A DNA stretch of 64,000 nt from UBA7803 sp041395905. Its GTDB lineage: Bacteria; Pseudomonadota; Gammaproteobacteria; Pseudomonadales; Azotimanducaceae. Under the pieces are notes generated by a model. That model was not told where the DNA came from. It searched no databases and saw only the letters and a list, made by a program, of their open reading frames with translations. Positions 7,550-15,662 of this stretch are shown in pieces. The stretch is taken from positions 62,001 through 126,000 of the forward strand of contig JAWKZP010000011.1 of assembly GCA_041395905.1 (NCBI GenBank), written 5' to 3'. The number at the start of each line of letters is the position of its first letter. Position 1 is the stretch's first letter. A program made the translations under genes and the position numbers.

Positions 7550-9189
7550 GGCGGGCTCTCCGCATAGGCGTCGAGAGCCGTGGCCTTGGCCCATTTGTAG
7601 TCGGCCTTGCCGTTCGGCGCCCGTCGTACCTGGTCGACGAACAGCACGTGGCGCGGCAGCTTGTAACCGGCGAGATGTGCCCGGGCGTGCTCGAGGAGCG
7701 CATCTTCCGACGGCGCGGCGCCGTCACGAGCGGACGCGACGGCAACCACCCGCTCGCCGAAACGCGGATCGGGCACCCCCACCACCAGGCAGTCTTCGAC
7801 GTCGGCATGACGCTTGAGCGCCTCCTCCACCTCTTCCGGAAAGACCTTCTCGCCGCCGGTGTTGATGCAGACACTGCCGCGGCCGAGCAGGGTGATGGTG
7901 CCGTCCGCCTCCACGGTGGCGTAGTCGCCGGGAAAGCTGTAGCGCACGCCGTCCACCTCGCGGAAGGTCTCGGCCGACTTTTTCGGATCTTTGTAATACC
8001 CCAGCGGGACGTTGCCGCTCGTGGCCAGCTTGCCGATCTCGCCCGAACCCGGCGCGACGAAGCGCCCGTCGTCGGTGATGACCTTGACGCCCTCGTTGAG
8101 CTGGAACTTCGCCGTGGACGGCCGCGCCTCGCGGGTGGTGATGGAGCTGCCCATGCCGCCCTCGGTGGAGCCCATGATGTCCGCGAGCACCATGTCGTGG
8201 TGCCGCAGCAGGCCTTGTTTGGTCTCCGCACTCCACATCACGCCGCTGGACGTGATCTGCTTGAGCGAGCCGAGCTCGTACGGGTTGCCCCGCTGTGCGG
8301 CTGCATCCAGGGCCGCCAGCAGCGGCCGCGCGAACGCGTCGCCGACGATCACCAGATCGGTGACGCGATGCTGCTCCACCAGGCCCCACAGCAGATCCGG
8401 GTCGAGCCCGAGCTTGGAGGTGGTGACCACGGTGCCGCCCAGGCACAGCGGCAGCATGCTGCCGAGCCACATGCCGGTGCCATGCATCAGCGGACAGGCC
8501 GGCAGGCTCACGGGTGGCGCTTCGATCCGGCGCAGCAGGTCGGGCAGGTCGGCAACGCGTTGCGGCGGCTCGAGACCGCGCGCGCCCGCGCCCATGGCGG
8601 TAAGGAAGTAGCTGAACTCGCCACCCGGGTACATGACCCCTTTCGGCATTCCAGTAGTGCCGCCGGTGTAGAGCATGTAGACGTCACCCGGATCACGGGT
8701 GATACGCGGCATGGGCGCGGCGTCGCGGATCGCCCGCTCGTAGTCGACGGCGCCCTTGAGCAGGCTCTCGGTACCGTCGTCGACCTGAATGTAGAGCTTC
8801 ACCTTCGGCAGCTGGTCGCGGATCTCCCAGATCCGCATGGCATAGCAGGCCTGAAACACCACCGCCTCGGCATCGGCATTGTCGAGCAGATACACCAGCT
8901 CGTCGGCCTTGTAGCGGTAGTTGACGTTGATCGGGCAGCCGCGGATTTTGAAGATTCCGTATTGAGACTCCAGGTACTCGTTGCAGTTGTGCAGGTACAG
9001 CCCGACTTTGGAGTCCGGACCGAGCCCGTGCGCCGAGAGCAGGCCGGCGATGCGCGCGGCGCGGTCGTCGAATTCCCGCCAGGTGCGATGGGTGACGCCG
9101 CCGGACAGCGGCGGCGTCGAGATCAGCGCGGTGCGTTCCGGACAGGTATCGGCAATGGTTTCCCAGGCCGTGGCGAAGTGAAAATCCAT
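7546..9189 (-). CDS. Acyl-CoA synthetase, FadD19/FadD17-like
   Basis: A 547-residue AMP-forming acyl-CoA ligase. It has the motif YTGGTTGMPKGVMYP, then PGDYATVEADGT in place of the usual TGD hinge, then GRGSVCINTGGEKVFPEEVEEAL. The PGDYA and cINTGGEKvfPEEVEea forms are typical of ligases related to the actinobacterial sterol side-chain enzymes FadD17/FadD19. The C-terminal catalytic lysine lies in RRAPNGKADYKWAK. The ATG at 9189 follows a good GGAGAG ribosome-binding site. It is the first gene of a two-gene unit with a CoA-transferase. A sterol or isoprenoid acid substrate is likely but not proven by sequence. Confidence 0.9.
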   Translation of the reverse strand: MDFHFATAWETIADTCPERTALISTPPLSGGVTHRTWREFDDRAARIAGLLSAHGLGPDSKVGLYLHNCNEYLESQYGIFKIRGCPINVNYRYKADELVYLLDNADAEAVVFQACYAMRIWEIRDQLPKVKLYIQVDDGTESLLKGAVDYERAIRDAAPMPRITRDPGDVYMLYTGGTTGMPKGVMYPGGEFSYFLTAMGAGARGLEPPQRVADLPDLLRRIEAPPVSLPACPLMHGTGMWLGSMLPLCLGGTVVTTSKLGLDPDLLWGLVEQHRVTDLVIVGDAFARPLLAALDAAAQRGNPYELGSLKQITSSGVMWSAETKQGLLRHHDMVLADIMGSTEGGMGSSITTREARPSTAKFQLNEGVKVITDDGRFVAPGSGEIGKLATSGNVPLGYYKDPKKSAETFREVDGVRYSFPGDYATVEADGTITLLGRGSVCINTGGEKVFPEEVEEALKRHADVEDCLVVGVPDPRFGERVVAVASARDGAAPSEDALLEHARAHLAGYKLPRHVLFVDQVRRAPNGKADYKWAKATALDAYAESPP

Positions 9190-9521
9190 GCGCTCTCTCC
9201 TCTGGGCTGCACGGCTCTCTTCTACCGCGACGCATCATTGCAACGCAAGGGCCAGCGCCCCGGCAAGCCAACGGCGCGGCTCCGGCGCGGCTCCGGGGCG
9301 GCGTCCGCGCCGAAGGCCACAATTTGGTCAATATCGCCACCCGGTCTCCAACCGGGCCGCGGCCGGAGCGGCCCGGGCAGATCGCCACGGCATCACCCGA
9401 CCGGGCCGGAGCTCAGCAACGGCGCGGGTTTGCGCGCCGCTCAGCGCCCGGCCCGGGCCACTGGCACGACTATTGAATGGCTTCAGCCAGGAGATCGAGA
9501 ACCCGAGAGGACGAGGGCAAC
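9190..9521. other. Divergent intergenic region, 332 bp
   Basis: Very GC-rich DNA between the ligase on the minus strand and the small membrane protein on the plus strand. It contains a doubled 11-bp motif GGCGCGGCTCC near 9271-9293, several CCGGGC-type palindromes, and at its right end a sigma-54-like promoter (listed separately). I see no convincing ORF or RNA gene in the rest. Confidence 0.6.
9462..9477 (+). promoter_or_regulatory. Sigma-54-like promoter upstream of the PspC-domain gene pair
   Basis: TGGCACG, four bases, then TTGAA. The -24 element is a perfect match to the sigma-54 consensus TGGCACG. The -12 element has the correct GG-N10 spacing but reads GA where GC is usual. A start near 9487 would give a leader of about 35 bases before the ATG at 9522. 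Phage-shock (psp) operons are classically sigma-54 dependent, which makes the position meaningful. I see no defined enhancer site. Confidence 0.5.
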
Positions 9522-9713
9522 ATGAACAACTCGCTTAGGCTGTCGCGACTCAAGGCACCCCGGGCGAACACCTGGACGCTGCTGCTGCTGGTGGCCGTTT
9601 TCATCGCGTTCGGCGTTGCCGCCAGCGCGCTGCAATCGCACCCGGCCGCAGCCGCGCCGGACTACCTGGATCAGTCGGCGCTGCTGATCGGCAACTGGCT
9701 GTGGGGCGGCTGA
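9522..9713 (+). CDS. Small single-span membrane protein next to PspC
   Basis: A 63-residue protein with a basic N-terminus (residues 6-14), one clear transmembrane segment at about 18-36, and a short Ala/Pro-rich tail ending in WLWGG. A purine-rich stretch GAGGACGAGGG lies just upstream of the ATG. It is not PspB or PspD by motif and I do not recognise a family. It ends 61 bases before the likely PspC start. The shared leader pattern GAGAYCGAGAACCC upstream of both genes suggests a common origin of their translation signals. A role in the envelope-stress response is inferred from position only. Confidence 0.65.
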   Translation: MNNSLRLSRLKAPRANTWTLLLLVAVFIAFGVAASALQSHPAAAAPDYLDQSALLIGNWLWGG

Positions 9714-9774
9714 CGCCGTGCCGCATGCGAAAGAATCGAGCATGAACCAATCGAGACGAGGAGACCGAGAACCC

Positions 9775-9984
9775 ATGAGCAGTCCGACCCTCAAGCGGAT
9801 CCGGGCAAGCCTGTCGCTGGATCCGAAGAACGGCTGGATCGCGGGTGTCTGCGCAGGCGTCGCCCGCTATCTGGACACCGACCCGGCGCTGGTACGCGTT
9901 GCCTTCATCGTCACCGGGCTGTTTCTGCCCAAGATTGCCATCGGTGCCTATCTGGTGGCGTGGGTCGTGCTCGACGAGGCCTGA
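9775..9984 (+). CDS. PspC-domain membrane protein
   Basis: A 69-residue PspC-domain protein. The segment GWIAGVCAGVARYLDTDPALVRV (start shown in two halves: GWIAGVCAGVAR at 20-31, YLDTDPALVRV at 32-42) is the domain signature. It is followed by a hydrophobic span to the C-terminus. PspC proteins sit in the inner membrane and relay envelope stress or act as toxin-like membrane regulators. I chose the ATG at 9775, which has GAGGAGA upstream; in-frame starts at 9742 and 9718 would only add a polar tail. It lacks the C-terminal cytoplasmic part of E. coli PspC. No pspA is nearby. Confidence 0.85.
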   Translation: MSSPTLKRIRASLSLDPKNGWIAGVCAGVARYLDTDPALVRVAFIVTGLFLPKIAIGAYLVAWVVLDEA

Positions 9985-9991
9985 GCGCCGC

Positions 9992-10912
9992 TCAGCAGGT
10001 CACCAGACAGGCGTCCGGCGCCGGCACCTGGGGCGGCACGGCCCCCGCCAGTTCGCGCAGGTCCTGGGCCAGCTCCTCGAGACGCGTGAAGAAACGCGCC
10101 TGCTGACGCGGGCTGAGATTGTTCACCATCCACACCGAGGTTTCCCGGGTAAGCGCTTCGTTGTTCGCGAACACGCCGGTGAGCTCGTCGCCGTAGTAGC
10201 GCTCGCGCTCGCGGTTCAGCTGGGCAAACGCCGCCGCAAAGGTTGGCAGATCTTCACGTTGCTCCAGCAGCGCCAGCAACTGCGCCTGCCAGCGGCGCCG
10301 GTACTCCGCCCACAGGGCGCGCTCCGGCAGGTATCGCACCGACTGGCTGTGCACGAATGCTTCCTGCTGCTTGGTGAGGCGACCGGAGAACTGGCGGAAG
10401 CGGTCACTGAATTCCTCGGCCCAGGCGCTCTGCGCCTGCGCCAGCGTGAGGTCACGCTCCGGTTCCTCGATCTCGCGGTTGCCCGCTTCGAGTCGCGCGG
10501 GCAACGCCGCCAGCTGGTCGTCGTCCAGCGACGCCAGCAGCTCCACGGCGATGGGCAGCCCGCGGGCCTCGATCTCGTCGGCCCAGGACAGCACCGTGTT
10601 GACCATACCCTGCATTTCCTGCTCGTCGGTGCCATCGGCGAACGTGCTTTCCACCGCCTCGAGGAATGCGGCGTATCGGGGCAGGTGCTCCACCCGGTGC
10701 CAGTAGAGGAACTCTTCCAGGGCATCATCGAAGTAGGCGCGCTGGACGGGCGTCATGTCCACGTAGTCGCTCACCGCCCAGCGCGCGAAACGATCGAGGT
10801 TGTTGTAGGCGAGCTTGACGCTGCAGCCGCTCACGAGCAGCACCGACGCCAGCAGCAGCACCGGCAGACGCGCCGCGGAACGCTTCAGCCGCGAATGAAG
10901 TTGAGGATCCAT
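9992..10912 (-). CDS. DUF6279 family lipoprotein
   Basis: A 306-residue predicted lipoprotein. The basic N-terminus and hydrophobic core end in the lipobox LVSGC, with Cys30 as the acylated residue. The next segment, VKLAYNNLDRFARWAVSDYVD, is the hallmark of DUF6279 lipoproteins. The rest is highly charged and helical with no enzyme motif. The ATG at 10912 lies inside the end of the amidotransferase gene (28-base overlap); the frame extends further upstream only as a shadow. Function unknown. Confidence 0.8.
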   Translation of the reverse strand: MDPQLHSRLKRSAARLPVLLLASVLLVSGCSVKLAYNNLDRFARWAVSDYVDMTPVQRAYFDDALEEFLYWHRVEHLPRYAAFLEAVESTFADGTDEQEMQGMVNTVLSWADEIEARGLPIAVELLASLDDDQLAALPARLEAGNREIEEPERDLTLAQAQSAWAEEFSDRFRQFSGRLTKQQEAFVHSQSVRYLPERALWAEYRRRWQAQLLALLEQREDLPTFAAAFAQLNRERERYYGDELTGVFANNEALTRETSVWMVNNLSPRQQARFFTRLEELAQDLRELAGAVPPQVPAPDACLVTC

Positions 10913-11622
10913 CGCGCCACCATGTCGGCATGAACCGGTTCGTCGAGGGATGCGAGCGCGGCTTCGTGCAGCGTCTGCCCCAGCACCGGGGCGCGCACTT
11001 CCAGCAGATCGGCCGCATAAGCCCGCGTGAATTCCGGATGCCCCTGGAAGGTGAGCACCTGATCCCCGAGCACGAAGCCCGCCTGCGGACAGCGTTGCGT
11101 ACGCGCGAACGGACGCGCGCCCTCGGGCAGGCGCCGGACCTGATCCTTGTGGCTCGACAGCAGAGCGAATCGAGCCGCCGGTGGATCCATCCAGGGCTCG
11201 GTGCTGAGCACCTGAGCATCGTGCACGCCGACGCACCAGCCCACCGGGGCCGCAGCGGTCTCGCCGCCGAAAAAGTGCGCGATCAGCTGATGGCCGAAGC
11301 AGATCCCGACCACCTTGCGACGCGCCGCCAGAGCGTCGCGCACGAAGCCCACCAGCGTCGCGATCCAGGGCAGCGGGTCGTACACGCTGTGGCGGCTGCC
11401 GGTGATCAGGTAGGCATCGCAGCCCGCAGGGTCGGGCCACGGGCCGCGCTGAGCGTCGATGGTTCGGAACTCGAGCAGGGCAGCGTCCGCGCCTGCAGCC
11501 AGCGCCTGCCGGAACATCTGCGGGTAGTCACCGTGCCGCGTCTGCAGCGTCTCGAGCACCGAATCGGTCTGCAGAATGCCGATCCTCAGGGGGCTCGCCC
11601 CTGCCGCCTCAGACCCGTCCAC
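10885..11622 (-). CDS. Class I glutamine amidotransferase-like protein
   Basis: A 245-residue GATase-1 domain protein of the GuaA-N-terminal/YfeJ kind. The nucleophile Cys108 sits in the elbow GICFGHQ, and the His195/Glu197 pair is in FQGHPEF, so the catalytic triad is complete. No synthetase domain is attached, so it either hydrolyses a gamma-glutamyl compound itself or partners another protein. The start is GTG at 11622 with GGGAG six bases upstream. It overlaps the downstream lipoprotein gene by 28 bases. Confidence 0.87.
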   Translation of the reverse strand: MDGSEAAGASPLRIGILQTDSVLETLQTRHGDYPQMFRQALAAGADAALLEFRTIDAQRGPWPDPAGCDAYLITGSRHSVYDPLPWIATLVGFVRDALAARRKVVGICFGHQLIAHFFGGETAAAPVGWCVGVHDAQVLSTEPWMDPPAARFALLSSHKDQVRRLPEGARPFARTQRCPQAGFVLGDQVLTFQGHPEFTRAYAADLLEVRAPVLGQTLHEAALASLDEPVHADMVARWILNFIRG

Positions 11623-11708
11623 CTGCAGCTCCCGTGTTCATGGCGAGATTCTGCGCAATGGGCCGTTGCGGGAGCAACCCCGTTCGGCAACCGCGGGACC
11701 CGCCAACC

Positions 11709-11729
11709 TGTGGATAACTCTGAGGATAA
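11709..11729. promoter_or_regulatory. Perfect and near-perfect DnaA boxes in tandem
   Basis: TGTGGATAA at 11709-11717 is the exact complement of the DnaA box TTATCCACA. TGAGGATAA at 11721-11729 matches at eight of nine positions. Both point the same way, with starts 12 bp apart. About 80 bp to the right lies an AT-rich stretch (11803-11830) that stands out in this GC-rich window. It could be a DnaA titration or regulatory site in the amidotransferase promoter region. Confidence 0.5.
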
Positions 11730-11849
11730 GTCGCAGCGATGCCGCGGGACGATTGGCGGACGAGCACGATGACCCCGAGAGGTCAGCGGTCTGACGGACC
11801 GAAAATGATATTTAAAACAACGTATTAGGTTCGCTTGATTAACTCGACT

Positions 11850-11862
11850 GTGAGTTACTCAC
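11850..11862. repeat. Short perfect palindrome after the kinase operon
   Basis: GTGAGT, one T, then ACTCAC, immediately downstream of the last stop codon of the kinase operon. An overlapping inverted repeat, AACTC-N6-GAGTT, starts at 11841. It might be an RNA 3'-end hairpin or an operator; no T-run follows. Confidence 0.45.
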
Positions 11863-11863
11863 G

Positions 11864-12301
11864 CTATCTGCCAGTTATGAGCGGGAATTTACCATTCTGT
11901 GCATAACAAGCATCTTCACCCGCCAGCGCCGCCATCGGGCTACCGGCAACCGGGCTGTCGCCCGCGCGCGCGGACAGCGGGCGCAGCAGCAGCGCAATAG
12001 CGAGCAGCAGCAGGACCAGCACCAGCCAGGACAGGCGCCGGGACGCGCCGTTGGCGGCATCGCCCGTCGCTGCAGACGCCCGTTCGGAGGTCACGGCGCG
12101 TGACTCCGGGTCCACGCCGGACAACGTCTGCTCGGGCCAGCGGCGCCGGGTATCGTCGTCGTCCGCGGCGAAGCAGCTGAAATTGTCGATGATCTCGCGT
12201 CGCGCCGCGCGATAGGCCTCGTAGGAGCACTCGCCGGCGGCGTAGGCTTTGGCAATGCGTCGCAGGCGCACCGTTTCGGGCGTGAGTTTGAGCAGACTCA
12301 C
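11864..12301 (-). CDS. Small membrane protein of the kinase operon
   Basis: A 145-residue protein. The N-terminal third is helical and charged (residues 1-45, with the pattern RRIAKAYAAGECSYEAYRAARREIID), the middle is low-complexity and acidic, one transmembrane segment lies at about 91-107, and a short periplasmic tail contains one Cys. The N-terminal pattern resembles the short helical hairpins found in proteins encoded beside FHA/kinase modules. The start is GTG at 12301, overlapping the kinase stop (GTGA), so it is translationally coupled. It may anchor or modulate the kinase. No enzyme motif is seen. Confidence 0.75.
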   Translation of the reverse strand: MSLLKLTPETVRLRRIAKAYAAGECSYEAYRAARREIIDNFSCFAADDDDTRRRWPEQTLSGVDPESRAVTSERASAATGDAANGASRRLSWLVLVLLLLAIALLLRPLSARAGDSPVAGSPMAALAGEDACYAQNGKFPLITGR

Positions 12302-14904
12302 GAGACCTCCCGCACCAGCCGGAACCCGGTAAGGGGGTCACCGGTACCGTCGTGAGCGCGCGCGGTCGTCGCCACGCACTGATCGATCGGATCCGAATAA
12401 TTGCCGCCCATGGCGCGCACCTCGGAGCCATCCACGACCCACTCCTGCAGATTGCCGAGCAGCCCCACCAGACCGAAGGCATTGGCCTGGCCCGAGTCCG
12501 CTGCTACCGGGCCCCTGGGCGCCGCATCGAGCGCCGTGCGGCAGTTGCGGTCACGGTCGGCCTCCCCGGCGGCGGCCTGACGCCACTCGCTCAGGGTCGG
12601 CAACCGATAGACGTAGCCGGTACGCGCGCTCAGCCAGGCGGCGTAGGCTTCGACCAGTGCCAGACTGATGCCGCTCGCAGGCAGCGCTTCCCGGCCCGCC
12701 GCGTCGCAGCGTCCGGTGTCGACACAGAACGGCTGCAGGTCCGACCAGCTCACCTCGGAACGCGTGATGCCGTAGCGGCCGTCTCCCGCGGGCGTCGGAA
12801 CCACCACCAGGCGCGGTCCCTCCTGATCGGCGCTGAGTCGATCCGTGCAGAACCCGGCACGTCCCGGCGCTGCGCCGTTGCCCACCAGGTAGGCCATGCC
12901 GCAAGGGTCGCCGGCGAGCGGCAGCAGCGCCGGCAGCGGCCCGAAAGCCTGCTCGGCCTTCTGGTGCAGGGTGAGCGCGCGATCGCGATCCAGCGCAGCC
13001 AGCTCGCTCATGCAGGTGCCGACGCGCTGGCTCGCCAGTTTCAGCGCCGCGCCCCGAAAGCCCGGGTAGTCCCTCAGCCAGCGGGCAAAGACCTTGCCGG
13101 CCCCGGTCGGATCGAGCTGCGCGCAGGGTCCGCCCAGGGCAGCGGCGAGCTCGTGCTCGAAGCTCTGCCGCGAGACCGCCAGCAGGCGCTGCTGCTCCTG
13201 CGCTGCAAATCGCTGTTCCGCCTGATCCACCCGCTGCCGCAACGCATCCAGGCCCTCAGGGTCGAAACTGTGCGTCTGCAGATACGCCAGCGCGCGGCGT
13301 GCGGCAGGGAATTGCGCTGCCTCGATGCTGGCGACCAGCTGCTGCTCGAGCACATCAGCCACCTCGAGGCGCAGCGCTTCTACGGCAGACGCGTCGGCGA
13401 ACGCCGCGTCGTAGCGCCCCAGCGCCTGCTCGACGGCATCGAGCCAGTCCGGGGTGAGTTCGGGCGCGTCGAGCAGCGTCTGCACGGCCCCGGCAAACCG
13501 CTCGCGCAGCATCGCCTGCGCCTGCTCCATGGGCCCGAACGTGAGCGCCCGCTGATACAGCGCCTGCGCCTGTTCCAGCGTCGGCGCCCGCCCGATCTGC
13601 TCGGTGTACAGCGCCCGGATGCGTGCGAAGGCCGGGGTCTCCCGCACCGAGCCGCCCTGCAACGTCAGCAGCGCGCGCGCTTCCTCGTCCAGCTTGTCCT
13701 GCCAGGCAGGCTCGAAGGTAGGCGCATCCAGGAGCGCGGCAAGACGGCTTTGGGCCGCATCCACCAGCGTCGACTGCCGCACTTCCTGCGTCACCTCGTT
13801 GATGGCCGCATCTTCCCTGACCGCAGCGACACCGATGGTGATCGCCACGGCGAGTGCCGCCAGCAGCGCCGAGCGGGAGCGCCAGGGCGACGGTTCCAGC
13901 AGATAGCGCCGCAGTTCCGCGATGTCCGCGGGCCGGTCCTCGCGGTCGAACGCCAGGCACCGTTCCAGCACGCGCCACTGGCGCCGGTTGAGGCGACGCG
14001 GACGGTCGGCGCGCAGCCGCTGCTGCGCGGCCTCGTGGGCAGGCGTCCGCCCGAACGGGTGCGTGCCGGTGAGAATCAGGTAGATGACGACGCCGAGCGA
14101 GTAGATGTCGTCGCGCGGCTCCGCGCCGCGGCCTTCGAGCATCTCCCGGCTCGCGTACGCCGGGGTCAGGGCGGCGAGCCGCGAAGGGTCGAACAGCGTG
14201 TGCTCTGCGCCCGTGGCGTCATCCGGTGCCCCATCGGCATGCTGCGACGCCTCCCCGGCATTGCCGCTGCCCGCCGGGTATGACGCCAGGTCAAGGTCCC
14301 CGGCATCGTGAAGCTGATTGAGCTGCACGGCGCGGGCGATCCCGAAATCGAGAATCTTGGCGCGGCCGCGTGACGACACGAACACGTTGCCCGGCTTGAA
14401 GTCGGCGTGCACCAGTCCGGCCGCGTGCGCGTGCTCGAGACCCGCGCACAATCCGGAGATGATCTGCCAGGCCAGCTCATCGGGCAGCCCGGTAGGGTAG
14501 GCGCGCAGCAGCGTAGCCAGCTCCTGCCCCTCGAGCAGTTCCATGATGATGAACGGCAGGTCGCCGTCCTTGTCGAAGTCGAAGATCGACACGATGTTGG
14601 GGTGCGACAGCGCCTGGGACTTCACCGCCTCCCGCTGCAGCGCGATGAACGCTTCGGGATGCTCACGGAAGTCGTTGTTGAGCACCTTGATGGCGACGAA
14701 GGGCTGTCTGTCGCGGGCTTCGACCTTGCGCAGGTCCTTGGCGCGGAACACCGTGCCCATGCCACCACTGCCGAGCTTCTCCTCGAGCACGAAGCGCTGT
14801 TTGAGGACCCTGGGCGCGTCCGCATGCCCGGGGTTGCGGCTCGAGTAGCTGCTCGACACGCTGGCATCGGGGCGCAGCACGGTCACGTCTTGAGCCTGGC
14901 TCAT
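12298..14904 (-). CDS. Transmembrane Ser/Thr protein kinase with C-terminal FGE/SUMF1-like domain
   Basis: An 868-residue protein in three parts. Residues 38-335 are a eukaryotic-like kinase: Gly-loop GSGGMG (45-50), VAIK lysine (Lys73), catalytic loop HADFKPGN with Asp168 and Asn173, and DFG at 186-188. The catalytic-loop Arg of HRD is Ala, making it a non-RD kinase. A transmembrane segment lies at about 343-363. A long helical periplasmic region follows, then a formylglycine-generating-enzyme-like domain at about 690-868 (YRLPTLSEW, GNLQEWV, GFRLVRE). The start ATG 14904 overlaps the phosphatase stop (ATGA). The layout resembles type VI secretion kinase PpkA-like proteins, but no secretion genes are nearby. 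Confidence 0.9.
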   Translation of the reverse strand: MSQAQDVTVLRPDASVSSSYSSRNPGHADAPRVLKQRFVLEEKLGSGGMGTVFRAKDLRKVEARDRQPFVAIKVLNNDFREHPEAFIALQREAVKSQALSHPNIVSIFDFDKDGDLPFIIMELLEGQELATLLRAYPTGLPDELAWQIISGLCAGLEHAHAAGLVHADFKPGNVFVSSRGRAKILDFGIARAVQLNQLHDAGDLDLASYPAGSGNAGEASQHADGAPDDATGAEHTLFDPSRLAALTPAYASREMLEGRGAEPRDDIYSLGVVIYLILTGTHPFGRTPAHEAAQQRLRADRPRRLNRRQWRVLERCLAFDREDRPADIAELRRYLLEPSPWRSRSALLAALAVAITIGVAAVREDAAINEVTQEVRQSTLVDAAQSRLAALLDAPTFEPAWQDKLDEEARALLTLQGGSVRETPAFARIRALYTEQIGRAPTLEQAQALYQRALTFGPMEQAQAMLRERFAGAVQTLLDAPELTPDWLDAVEQALGRYDAAFADASAVEALRLEVADVLEQQLVASIEAAQFPAARRALAYLQTHSFDPEGLDALRQRVDQAEQRFAAQEQQRLLAVSRQSFEHELAAALGGPCAQLDPTGAGKVFARWLRDYPGFRGAALKLASQRVGTCMSELAALDRDRALTLHQKAEQAFGPLPALLPLAGDPCGMAYLVGNGAAPGRAGFCTDRLSADQEGPRLVVVPTPAGDGRYGITRSEVSWSDLQPFCVDTGRCDAAGREALPASGISLALVEAYAAWLSARTGYVYRLPTLSEWRQAAAGEADRDRNCRTALDAAPRGPVAADSGQANAFGLVGLLGNLQEWVVDGSEVRAMGGNYSDPIDQCVATTARAHDGTGDPLTGFRLVREVS

Positions 14905-15659
14905 GATGCCGCCCCTGTTGCCCGGGGAGCGCTGTCGGCGCGGGCGATGACCAGCGACACGTTGTCGCGCGCCGCGCCCCCGAGACAGGCCGCGAGCAGT
15001 TGTTCGGCGGTGGTATCGAGGCCGTCGCGCGCGGCGCCGGCGAGCCGCTCGGTGAGCGCCGCCGCATCGAGCTCGCGGTACAGGCCGTCGCTGCACAGCA
15101 GGTAGGTATCCTCAGGCGCGACGTCGAACACGGCTACGTCCAGAAACAGGCGCGGCTGGCCGCCCACGGCCCGGGTGATGATGTTGGTGTCCGCCGCCTC
15201 TGCCTCCGCCTCGGTCACCGTGCCCGCATCCAGCAGATCCGAGACGGGATTGTGGTCACGGGTGATCTGCTCGAAGCGCTCGCCGCGCAACCGATACAGA
15301 CGGCTGTCCCCTGCCCACAGGGCCACGCCGATGGCGCCCCGCGCCATCATGGCTACCACGGTGCTGCCGATGGTGGTGCCGACGCCGCAACGGGTGGCAT
15401 GCAGGCGCAGCTGCTGATTCACGTCGAGCAGCGCCGCCTCCACCGAATCCACCTGGGCTGCCAGCGTCGAAGCCGGCTCCAGCGCGCCCAGCGCCGCAAC
15501 GATGGATTGGCTGGCGAGGTCACCGGCATGGTGACCTCCCATGCCGTCAGCCACGACCCAGAGTCCGATGCCGGGGCGGCTGAGCACGGCGTCTTCGTTG
15601 AGCTTGCGGCGATTGCCGCGATGGGTGACCTCAGCGCTGTTCCACACCAGCTGCATCAC
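14901..15659 (-). CDS. PP2C-type Ser/Thr phosphatase
   Basis: A 252-residue PP2C/Stp1-like phosphatase that removes phosphate from Ser/Thr, presumably reversing the neighbouring kinase. The metal-binding motifs are in order: RRKLNEDA near residue 17, VVADGMGGHHAG at 35-46, GDSRLYR, SDGLYREL and ARDNVSLV. It starts at GTG 15659 or the adjacent ATG 15656, three bases after the FHA gene stop, and its own stop overlaps the kinase start. The FHA-PP2C-kinase order is a common bacterial phospho-signalling cassette. Confidence 0.92.
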   Translation of the reverse strand: MMQLVWNSAEVTHRGNRRKLNEDAVLSRPGIGLWVVADGMGGHHAGDLASQSIVAALGALEPASTLAAQVDSVEAALLDVNQQLRLHATRCGVGTTIGSTVVAMMARGAIGVALWAGDSRLYRLRGERFEQITRDHNPVSDLLDAGTVTEAEAEAADTNIITRAVGGQPRLFLDVAVFDVAPEDTYLLCSDGLYRELDAAALTERLAGAARDGLDTTAEQLLAACLGGAARDNVSLVIARADSAPRATGAAS

Positions 15660-15662
15660 CGC

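Noticed and set aside
11700..11863. Chromosomal replication origin
   Set aside because: Only two DnaA boxes and no dnaA/dnaN/gyrB/gidA neighbours; too little for oriC.
12352..14283. Plus-strand ORF of 643 codons
   Set aside because: Antisense to the kinase gene, which has clear domains; no start signal or family.
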